Assembly (NCBI GenBank): GCA_029240595.1
Contig: JARDZZ010000003.1
Span: 1 to 39,162, forward strand
Direction: 5' to 3'
Length of the DNA stretch: 39,162 nucleotides
DNA from: Nitrospira sp.
GTDB lineage: Bacteria > Nitrospirota > Nitrospiria > Nitrospirales > Nitrospiraceae
Each line of letters starts with the position of its first letter. Position 1 is the first letter of the stretch. The position numbers and the translations under genes were made by a program. This document shows, in pieces, positions 33,181-39,162 of this stretch. The notes under the pieces are model-generated. The model did no database searches. It saw only the letters and a list, made by a program, of their open reading frames with translations, and was not told the DNA's origin.

Positions 33181-34679
33181 TATGCCTTCAGCTTGGAGAG
33201 CAACGCCTCTGCCGTGTCCGACTGGTCGAGCAATTCGGCCGTCAGAGATTCCGTCCCCCGCAAGGGATCCATCAGCGGCACCTTCTTGATCGTGGTATTG
33301 CCCACATCGAAGAGCACCGACGTCCAGCTGGCGCCATAGATGGATTTCGAAAACTTGCCGATACACCGTCCCCGGAAGTAGGCACGCGTGCCCGAAGGCG
33401 GGGTGAATTCGGCGCGGATGACTTCGACATCCTGCACCACCCGCTCGATCAGATGGCTCCGCTCCAGCGTATAGTAGAGTCCTCTGTCAGGCCGGATGTC
33501 ATGATACTGCAGGTCCATAAGGCGCACGCGTGGATCGTCCCACCCGCATCCCTTTCGGTCCATATACGACTCGATCATGTGCCGCTTGGCCGCCCAATCA
33601 AGTTCTCCGGCCAGCGATCGCGGATCCCGTTCAAGCTTGTCCAGCACGTCTTCCCACCGGACGAGAACGTCCTTGGTCACCTGATCCAATTCATGGCAGG
33701 CGTAAAAATTCATGGCAGACTTGAGATACGCGCGCTGAATTTCCACGGCGGTCGTCGAGCGGCCGTCCGTCATTTTTAACGTTCCCTTCATCGTCAAATC
33801 GCGCGAGACCTGCTTGATCCCCATCACAGGATCGTCCAGTTCAATATCAGGGACATCCACTCCGGCCTCGAGCAGATCCAAGACAATGCCCAGGGTCCCA
33901 ACCTTGAGATACGTGGACAGCTCCGCCATGTTCGCATCGCCGACGATGACGTGAAGCCGGCGGTACTTGCCATAGTCGGCATGCGGCTCATCCCGCGAGT
34001 TGACGATCGGCCGCTTGACCATGGTATTCAGGTCAACCAGGCATTCGAAAAAATCGGCCCGCTGAGATATCTGAAATTCGGTGAAACTGGTTTGATTTTC
34101 TGCACCGACTTTACCGGCGCCCGCATAGATCAATCGGGTGACGAAGAAGGGAGCCAGCGTCTTCACGATCCGTTCAAAAGGCACCGACCGTGAAAGCATA
34201 TAGTTTTCATGATACCCGTAACTGTTTCCCTTGCCGTCCGAATTGTTCTTGTACAGCACGAATTGGTCTCGCCCTCTGAGCCGCGCCATGTTGTCGAGGC
34301 ATTGACCGAGAATCCGCTCGCTGATGCGCTCGTATGCCACAACTTCACGCGGGTTTGTGCATTCGGGCGTGGAATACTCCGGATGAGCGCCATCGACATA
34401 GAGCCGGCCGCCGTTGGCGAGGACCTTGTTCAATTGGCGGTTGTAATCGGGGTTCGGCCGTTCCCGCTCGCCCTCCACTTCAAACCCTCGAGCATCGAGC
34501 AGCGGATTCTCGTTCTCATAGTCCCACACCGCATGAGGAACCGAAATGCCGGGATAATGGCCGATGACTGCCAGTGAATTTGATATCGGATCGACCGCGG
34601 AAGCATCCCGTGAGGCGATGCCGAATTCCGTTTCGGTTCCCAGTACGCGAGGCGTCGTCAGGGGTGTGGAGTCCCGCAT
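33180..34679 (-). CDS. dop: Depupylase/deamidase Dop
   Basis: Dop removes Pup from substrates and, where Pup ends in Gln, deamidates it to Glu. The 499-residue protein has GTETEFGI (residues 14-21) with the ATP/metal-binding acids, then a long insertion rich in charged residues (about 36-78, including WDYENENPLLDARGFEVEG) that corresponds to the Dop loop and separates it from PafA. RLYVDGAHPEYSTPEC contains the key Asp96, and NSRDEPHADYGKYRRLHVIVGDAN and RAYFRGRCIGKFSKSIYGASW follow. It is six bases downstream of arc and overlaps prcB by one base. Confidence 0.94.
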   Translation of the reverse strand: MRDSTPLTTPRVLGTETEFGIASRDASAVDPISNSLAVIGHYPGISVPHAVWDYENENPLLDARGFEVEGERERPNPDYNRQLNKVLANGGRLYVDGAHPEYSTPECTNPREVVAYERISERILGQCLDNMARLRGRDQFVLYKNNSDGKGNSYGYHENYMLSRSVPFERIVKTLAPFFVTRLIYAGAGKVGAENQTSFTEFQISQRADFFECLVDLNTMVKRPIVNSRDEPHADYGKYRRLHVIVGDANMAELSTYLKVGTLGIVLDLLEAGVDVPDIELDDPVMGIKQVSRDLTMKGTLKMTDGRSTTAVEIQRAYLKSAMNFYACHELDQVTKDVLVRWEDVLDKLERDPRSLAGELDWAAKRHMIESYMDRKGCGWDDPRVRLMDLQYHDIRPDRGLYYTLERSHLIERVVQDVEVIRAEFTPPSGTRAYFRGRCIGKFSKSIYGASWTSVLFDVGNTTIKKVPLMDPLRGTESLTAELLDQSDTAEALLSKLKA

Positions 34680-34685
34680 GGGGGG

Positions 34686-36455
34686 TTAGAGATAATGGCC
34701 GGTGGTGATAGTTTCGATCTGACGGGACTCGGCCGGGCCGCCGCTGATCGTCCTGATGTGCACGATCTTCTCACCTTTCTTACCGGCGACTTTCGCCCAG
34801 TCATCCGGGTTAGTCGTATTAGGCAGATCTTCGTGCTCTTTGAACTCTTCGCGAATCGCCCGGATCAGGTCGTCCGATCGAAGGCCGCGGCCCTCTTGGG
34901 CAAGAGCCCGTTTGACCGCATACTTCTTGGCGCGCGACACGATGCCTTCAATCAAGGCACCGCTGGCAAAATCCTTGAAATACAGAATCTCCTTCTCGCC
35001 GTTGGCGTAAGTGACCTCGATGAATTTATTTTCTTCGGAGGTCGCATACATGGCTCCCACAGTCAGGTCGGTCAAATGCTCGACCAACGCCTTGGGATCG
35101 CCTCCGTGACGCTTTAACTCATCTTCATCGAAGGGCAGACTCGTTCCCACGTATTTCGAGAAAATGTCCTTGGCGGCGACCGCATCGGGGCGCCCCACCT
35201 TCACCTTCACGTCCAATCGTCCCGCACGCAGCACCGCCGGGTCGATGAGATCTTGGCGATTGCTTGCACCAATCACGATGACGTTGCGGAGGCGCTCAAC
35301 ACCGTCGATCTCGGAGAGGAACTGCGGGACGATGGTGGATTCAATATCTGAGGAAATCCCGGTTCCCCTCGTGCGGAACAACGCATCCATCTCGTCAAAA
35401 AAAACGATGACCGGGTTCCCGTCGGCGGCGCGCTCTTTGGCCTTCTTGAACACCTCACGCACCTGCCGTTCGGACTCGCCAACATATTTATTGAGGAGCT
35501 CCGGTCCTTTGACGTGAAGGAAATAGCTCCGAACTTCCTTTCCGGTGAGGTGCCCCAGCTTTTTCGCAATGCTGTTCGCCACGGCCTTGGCAATGAGCGT
35601 CTTGCCGCAGCCCGGAGGGCCATACAGCAACACGCCTTTGGGTGCACTGAGCTGGTATTCCGCAAACAGGTGGGGATGCAGGAATGGCAGCTCGACCGCG
35701 TCGCGTACCTGCTCCAGTTCGTGCTGGAGTCCGCCAATGTTGGCATAATCGACATCCGGCACTTCCTCCAACACCAATTCTTCGGCTTCGGACTTCGGCA
35801 GCTTTTCGATCACGCAGCCGGAGCGTGGATCGAACAGAAGATGATCGCCGACACTCAGCCGCTCAGCCAGCAGCGGATCGCCCAATTCGGCCACTTTTTC
35901 TTCATCGAAATGCAGAGTGACGAGCGCGCGGTTGCCTTCCAGTAAATCCTTCAACCGCACGACTTCACCCTGGACATCGAATCCGCGAGCCTCGATGACG
36001 TTCAAGGCTTCATTCAAAATCACTTCCTGTCCCTTCCGCAAACCCTTGCCCATAAGGGACGGGTGCAAGCTCACTTTCATCTTCCGTCCCGACACGTACA
36101 CGTTGCCCGTCCCGTCCTGGTTGAGACTGGAAAAGATCGCGTATGTCGAAGGCGGAGCGGTCAGTTTTTCGACTTCAGCACGCAGCGCTTCAATTTGCGC
36201 TTTGGCTTCCTGGAGGGTATTGACCAGTTTTTCGTTTTGTTTATTGGCTTGATCGAGCTGGTAACGGGATTGGTACAGCCGACGGATTTCTTCTTCCATC
36301 GACTGAATTTGGACGCGAAGCTTTTCGATCTCTCTCGCTTGTTCGTCGTTACGATGAATCACGTCTGGATCTCCCTCGGACAACCGCTTGGTGATGTGCT
36401 TCACGGAATCTCGGAGGGACCGTAGGCGGCTTGGTCTTCCTTTCGTATCAGCCAT
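34686..36455 (-). CDS. arc: Proteasome-associated AAA ATPase (ARC/Mpa)
   Basis: ARC/Mpa unfolds tagged substrates and feeds them into the 20S core as a hexameric ring. The 589-residue protein has an N-terminal coiled coil (about residues 35-98), where Pup-type tags bind, then two OB-fold domains (about 100-220), and the AAA module with Walker A GPPGCGKT (279-286), pore-loop region LLNKYVGESERQ and Walker B VIVFFDEMDALF. It ends in GHYL, equivalent to the C-terminal GQYL motif that docks into the alpha ring. The frame also opens at TTG 36479, but ATG 36455 has AGGTGG five bases upstream and is chosen. Confidence 0.95.
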   Translation of the reverse strand: MADTKGRPSRLRSLRDSVKHITKRLSEGDPDVIHRNDEQAREIEKLRVQIQSMEEEIRRLYQSRYQLDQANKQNEKLVNTLQEAKAQIEALRAEVEKLTAPPSTYAIFSSLNQDGTGNVYVSGRKMKVSLHPSLMGKGLRKGQEVILNEALNVIEARGFDVQGEVVRLKDLLEGNRALVTLHFDEEKVAELGDPLLAERLSVGDHLLFDPRSGCVIEKLPKSEAEELVLEEVPDVDYANIGGLQHELEQVRDAVELPFLHPHLFAEYQLSAPKGVLLYGPPGCGKTLIAKAVANSIAKKLGHLTGKEVRSYFLHVKGPELLNKYVGESERQVREVFKKAKERAADGNPVIVFFDEMDALFRTRGTGISSDIESTIVPQFLSEIDGVERLRNVIVIGASNRQDLIDPAVLRAGRLDVKVKVGRPDAVAAKDIFSKYVGTSLPFDEDELKRHGGDPKALVEHLTDLTVGAMYATSEENKFIEVTYANGEKEILYFKDFASGALIEGIVSRAKKYAVKRALAQEGRGLRSDDLIRAIREEFKEHEDLPNTTNPDDWAKVAGKKGEKIVHIRTISGGPAESRQIETITTGHYL

Positions 36456-36514
36456 GGAACCACCTGGGACAAGCGACAAGCGCTGCTAAATCGCATCGTC
36501 CAAGTCTTGAGCGG

Positions 36515-36543
36515 ATTCTAACACTCGTTATTTTTACGGTCAA
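36515..36543 (-). promoter_or_regulatory. Sigma-70-type promoter of the proteasome operon
   Basis: On the minus strand TTGACC (-35, 36538-36543) and TAGAAT (-10, 36515-36520) are separated by 17 bases. Transcription would start near 36508, leaving a leader of about 53 bases before the arc ATG. The spacer is AT-rich, unlike the surrounding sequence. Confidence 0.6.
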
Positions 36544-36568
36544 CTAGACGACTGATTCCGGCGCGCAG

Positions 36569-36603
36569 AATGCGCCGATACGGCACGATCACACCGGCGC
36601 ATT
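36569..36603 (-). terminator. Stem-loop at the end of thiE
   Basis: AATGCGCCG (36569-36577) and CGGCGCATT (36595-36603) form a perfect 9-bp stem around a 17-base loop; it includes the last thiE codons and stop. There is no T-run after it, so it may be a weak terminator or an mRNA 3'-end structure separating thiE from the proteasome promoter. Confidence 0.4.
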
Positions 36604-37221
36604 CACCGCCTCGAGCAGCTCGGTGGTCGCGGCTTCGACATCGTCTGCGCAAAGGATGGCTGTGATCACGGCGACGCCAAAAGCGCCTGCACGGCGCAAC
36701 TCTCGTGCGCGACCGGCAGTCACGCCGCCGATTGCAAAGATCGGCAGCCGAACGGCTCGTGCCGCCTCTTCCAATGTCGGCAACCCCAGCGGAGGCCCGA
36801 ACAGTCGTTTCGACGGTGTATCATACACCGGACCGAGCACGACGTAGTCCGCCCCGTTTGCTTCGACTTCCACGGCTTCCGCCACTGAATGCGCCGACGC
36901 CCCGAGCAGCCTGAGAGGGTTGAGCAACCTGCGGGCGACGCCCACCGGCAGGCTGTTGCTGCGCAGATGGACCCCGGCTTCTTCAAGCGACAGCGCCACA
37001 TCGAGACGGTCGTTGATCAGGAGCTGGCCTTTATGAGGCTCCATCAACTGCTGTATCTCAGCTGCAAGAGTGAGGAGATTTTTCGCGCAGAGGTCGCGCT
37101 CTCGCAATTGGATCGCAATCTTCCCGGCCCTCAACGCCTGGTCAAGGACTGACAGTAGCGGTCTGCCCTTGGTGTGTTGACGATCCGTGATTAAGAGAAG
37201 ACGCGACTCAAGCGCAGCCAT
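36589..37221 (-). CDS. thiE: Thiamine-phosphate synthase
   Basis: ThiE couples the pyrimidine diphosphate HMP-PP to the thiazole phosphate made by ThiG, giving thiamine monophosphate. The 210-residue TIM-barrel protein has LLLITDRQ at the start, IQLRERDL (pyrophosphate-binding Arg), LLINDRLDVAL, GVHLRSNSLP, GADYVVLGPVYDTPSK and FAIGGVTAGRARELRRAGAFGVAVI, all expected for the family. ATG 37221 is the start. It is separated from thiG by a MITE-like repeat, so whether all three thi genes are still on one transcript is unclear. Confidence 0.93.
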   Translation of the reverse strand: MAALESRLLLITDRQHTKGRPLLSVLDQALRAGKIAIQLRERDLCAKNLLTLAAEIQQLMEPHKGQLLINDRLDVALSLEEAGVHLRSNSLPVGVARRLLNPLRLLGASAHSVAEAVEVEANGADYVVLGPVYDTPSKRLFGPPLGLPTLEEAARAVRLPIFAIGGVTAGRARELRRAGAFGVAVITAILCADDVEAATTELLEAVNAPV

Positions 37222-37262
37222 GAAAGGCCAGAAAAGTACGCAGGATCATTGGTAGGTTCGTT

Positions 37263-37520
37263 CAGGATGCTCAAAACGGTTTTCTGTTCTCACCCGCCCA
37301 CCCGGGCGCGCCGAGACGCGCTTGTCACCATGAGCAAGGCCGCAGCAAGCGCAGGGACGAAGCGTAAACCTTTCTCACCCGCCCGCCCCGAGCTGCAAGA
37401 GCAGCTCATTGCCCGCGCCTGTACGCTGAGCTCCCTGAGCGATGCGAGAACGAACTCGGTGGAGGTGCGTCTTGGCGCACCGGGGCGGGTGGGTGAAAAG
37501 GTGGCGTTTTCAGCATCCTG
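37263..37520. repeat. MITE-like element with 16-bp terminal inverted repeats
   Basis: The ends are CAGGATGCTCAAAACG (37263-37278) and, inverted, CAGGATGCTGAAAACG (37505-37520): 15 of 16 bases match. Inside are the hairpins GCGCG-N6-CGCGC (37306-37321) and GAGCTGC-AAGA-GCAGCTC (37390-37407), and CACCCGCCCGCCCC near 37376 pairs imperfectly with GGGGCGGGTGGGTGA near 37482. The element is non-coding and about 258 bp. Its right end is immediately next to the thiG stop codon (37521-37523). A degenerate copy lies at 29915-30196. No clear target-site duplication was found. Confidence 0.78.
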
Positions 37521-38294
37521 CTAGAGCATGCCTTCGATGGGACTGCTAGCCGTCGCGTACAGTTTCCGGGGAATGCGGCCGGCTTTGTAAGCCAACCGGC
37601 CGGCATGCACGGCGTATTTCATGGCCTCTGCCATCGCGATGGGATCTTGTGCACCTGCGATGGCCGTATTCATGAGTACGGCATCGGCTCCGTACTCCAT
37701 CGCCAGCGCCGCATCTGAAGCCGTGCCGACTCCCGCATCAACAACGATGGGGACCTTGACCGTTTCCATGATGATTTTCAAATTATACGGATTGCGTATG
37801 CCCAGGCCCGATCCGATGGGTGCCGCCAGCGGCATGACGGCAGGACAGCCGATGTCCACGAGCTTCTTGGCGACGATGGGATCGTCGTTCGTGTAAGGGA
37901 GGACAATGAATCCTTCCTTGATGAGAATCTTGGCGGCTTCGATCAAGCCTCCCGTATCGGGAAACAATGTTTTCTCATCCCCCAGCACTTCCAGCTTGAC
38001 GAGATCAGACACTCCGGCCGCCCGCGCGAGCCGCGCATACCGCACGGCATCCTCCACCGTGTAACAACCGGCCGTATTGGGAAGGATCGTATATTTCTTC
38101 GGATCGATGAAGTCGAGCAGATTCTCTTTCGAGCGATCCGTGATGTTCACGCGGCGCACCGCCACCGTCACGACGTCCGCTCCGGAGACTTCGATCGCCT
38201 TCTTGGTCTCGGCAAAATCTTTGTACTTACCGGTTCCCACCCACAGCCTGGATTTGAACTCACGGCCGGCGATCACCAGTCGGTCATTGTGCAT
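37521..38294 (-). CDS. thiG: Thiazole synthase
   Basis: ThiG forms the thiamine thiazole ring from deoxyxylulose phosphate, a glycine-derived imine and sulfur delivered by ThiS thiocarboxylate. The 257-residue protein has [15 protein letters not shown] at the start, [40 protein letters not shown] with the Schiff-base Lys, [47 protein letters not shown] and [10 protein letters not shown]. The ATG at 38294 lies inside the end of thiS and has AAGGAGGG just upstream. Intact and of normal length. Confidence 0.96.
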   Translation of the reverse strand: MHNDRLVIAGREFKSRLWVGTGKYKDFAETKKAIEVSGADVVTVAVRRVNITDRSKENLLDFIDPKKYTILPNTAGCYTVEDAVRYARLARAAGVSDLVKLEVLGDEKTLFPDTGGLIEAAKILIKEGFIVLPYTNDDPIVAKKLVDIGCPAVMPLAAPIGSGLGIRNPYNLKIIMETVKVPIVVDAGVGTASDAALAMEYGADAVLMNTAIAGAQDPIAMAEAMKYAVHAGRLAYKAGRIPRKLYATASSPIEGML

Positions 38295-38541
38295 GGGTCG
38301 GAACCCTCCTTATCCAGCCGTCATCCGGACCACCGCCGCCGATGAAGCTCAAAATCTCCACTCGATCCCCTGCTTTGAGGCCACGCCGATCGAATTCCTG
38401 GCGATCCAAAATTTCCAGGTTTAATTCCACAGCCACCCGCTCAGTCTTGAGGTCCAAATCCCGCAACAGATCACCGACCGTGGCTCCGGAGGGGCAATCG
38501 CGGGATTCGCCGTTGACCTGAATCTGCAATGGCTCAGCCAT
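38284..38541 (-). CDS. thiS: Sulfur carrier protein ThiS with a C-terminal extension
   Basis: ThiS is a ubiquitin-fold protein whose C-terminal Gly-Gly is adenylated by ThiF and carries sulfur to ThiG. The 85-residue protein has [36 protein letters not shown] and [14 protein letters not shown], the whole beta-grasp fold. Instead of ending at the glycines it continues with [15 protein letters not shown]; four glycines occupy 68-71 and 14 residues follow. The tail codons contain the thiG ribosome site and its ATG, so the extension may reflect gene overlap. As it stands the carrier could not be activated without removal of the tail. Confidence 0.88.
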   Translation of the reverse strand: MAEPLQIQVNGESRDCPSGATVGDLLRDLDLKTERVAVELNLEILDRQEFDRRGLKAGDRVEILSFIGGGGPDDGWIRRVPTHAQ

Positions 38542-38549
38542 GGACTACA

Positions 38550-38579
38550 ATCCTAGGGAACCCTAATTCCCGTTGTCAA
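38550..38579 (-). promoter_or_regulatory. Promoter-like sequence just before thiS, with a small inverted repeat
   Basis: On the minus strand TTGACA (38574-38579) and TAGGAT (38550-38555) are separated by 18 bases. The -10 element ends eight bases before the thiS ATG, so the transcript would be leaderless or nearly so. The spacer contains GGGAA-TTAGGG-TTCCC, an inverted repeat that could be an operator. No THI-box/TPP riboswitch pattern was recognised in these 108 bases. Confidence 0.4.
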
Positions 38580-38649
38580 TCAACGCGCACCCGCTTCCTA
38601 GTTGCCACTCTCGCGATGAACGCTGCAGAATAGAACGCCGGAACACCCG

Positions 38650-39123
38650 ATGCCCATCCCACAGCACAACGTGCAGCTTGCCGGTCTTTTTCGCTCCATC
38701 GCCGAGCTCCTGGCCGCGCAGCGGGCGAATCCCTATCGAGTGCGGGCCTATCGGCGCGGAGCCGACGCCTTGTTGGCGCTAGATGAAGACATTGCGGAAG
38801 TGGCGCAACGCCAAGCGTTGGAAGAGATCGAGGGCATCGGCAGGGACTTATCGGAGAAAATTCAAGAATTTCTCAGGACAGGGAAGATCGCTCTCCTGGA
38901 AACTCTCAGAATCCCCTTGCCCGAGCATATCAGAGAGTGGGCAGGCTTACCGGGTCTCTCCGAATCGCTGGTCGCCTACCTGCACAGCCGGCTGAATATT
39001 GGCACTCTGGCCGACTTGGAACAGCTCGTACGATCGCGCATGCTCAGAACGGTGCCGGGATTTTCCGGTTCCGATGAGGACCTGCTCACGGCCATCGAAG
39101 ACCTCCGACGCCGGAGGCCCTGA
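38650..39123 (+). CDS. Helix-hairpin-helix protein resembling the N-terminal part of DNA polymerase X
   Basis: A 157-residue protein. Residues 1-75 match the 8-kDa domain of bacterial PolX/polymerase beta: FRSIAELLAAQRANPYRVRAYRRGADALLAL, then EIEGIGRDLSEKIQEFLRTGKI, a helix-hairpin-helix. A second hairpin-like region (GLPGLSESLVAYLHSRLNIGTLADLEQLV, then VPGFSGSDEDLLTAIEDL) follows, as in PolX. The palm with catalytic aspartates and the C-terminal PHP domain are absent, and a TGA follows at once. It may be a DNA-binding or dRP-lyase-like module in its own right, or a remnant of a longer polymerase. It is divergent from thiS. Confidence 0.75.
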   Translation: MPIPQHNVQLAGLFRSIAELLAAQRANPYRVRAYRRGADALLALDEDIAEVAQRQALEEIEGIGRDLSEKIQEFLRTGKIALLETLRIPLPEHIREWAGLPGLSESLVAYLHSRLNIGTLADLEQLVRSRMLRTVPGFSGSDEDLLTAIEDLRRRRP

Positions 39124-39162
39124 TCAGGACGGCCGGAGCTCTTTAAATATCTTCCAGGTTTT

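Noticed and set aside
33181-33366. Longer prcB start at 33366
   Set aside because: The extra residues lie inside the conserved dop C terminus; ATG 33180 gives a normal propeptide length and a TAATG junction.
37249-37524. 91-codon plus-strand frame across the repeat element
   Set aside because: It is made entirely of the inverted-repeat element and flanks, is not matched by the degenerate copy's frame, and has no protein-like features.

Overview
The window looks like a chromosomal segment of a Nitrospira-like bacterium (phylum Nitrospirota). It carries a complete outer-membrane/LPS gene set (BamA, Skp, LpxA/I/B/K, MsbA, WaaA, heptosyltransferase), so it is a diderm. It also carries a full bacterial 20S proteasome locus (ARC/Mpa-type ATPase, Dop, PrcB, PrcA, PafA), a combination outside Actinobacteria that is best known from Nitrospirae. 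The taxon is an inference; no rRNA is present. The DNA appears GC-rich, genes are tightly packed with ATGA/GTGA/TAGTG overlaps, and GTG starts are common.

Region 1 (1-22034, all minus strand) is one long run from the outer membrane inward. Transcription probably starts at a strong promoter at 22233-22261 and reads bamA, two skp/ompH paralogues, fabZ, lpxA, lpxI, a Gfo/Idh oxidoreductase, lpxB, msbA, a DUF374-type acyltransferase with an apparent one-base frameshift in an A9 tract, waaA, lpxK and a waaF-gmhB fusion. It then runs into a glycan-assembly block of glycosyltransferases (four GT2, two complete GT4, one partial GT4 at the left edge) and two paralogous methyltransferases. Together these make lipid A, add Kdo and heptose, flip the core, extend the glycan, and insert outer-membrane proteins.

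Region 2 (22353-28798, plus strand) holds galU, lon, thiL, a DUF2062 membrane protein and a COG1078-type HD phosphohydrolase. galU has a promoter so close to its ATG that a leaderless transcript is likely. A minus-strand M23 peptidase (28888-29898) converges on this group.

Region 3 (30197-36455, minus strand) is the proteasome operon arc-dop-prcB-prcA-pafA, with its own promoter at 36515-36543. I see no gene for a Pup or UBact tag in the cluster; dop and prcB overlap by one base.

Region 4 (36589-38541, minus strand) is thiS-thiG-thiE. With thiL it covers thiazole formation, thiamine-phosphate coupling and the final kinase step. ThiS has an unusual 14-residue tail after its glycines. A plus-strand stand-alone PolX N-terminal-like helix-hairpin-helix protein closes the window.

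Two copies of a roughly 260-280 bp MITE-like repeat (29915-30196, degenerate; 37263-37520, with 16-bp terminal inverted repeats) each lie directly against the stop codon of a minus-strand gene. I saw no tRNA, rRNA, CRISPR array, transposase or integrase. Family assignments were made by reading motifs, without any database search.
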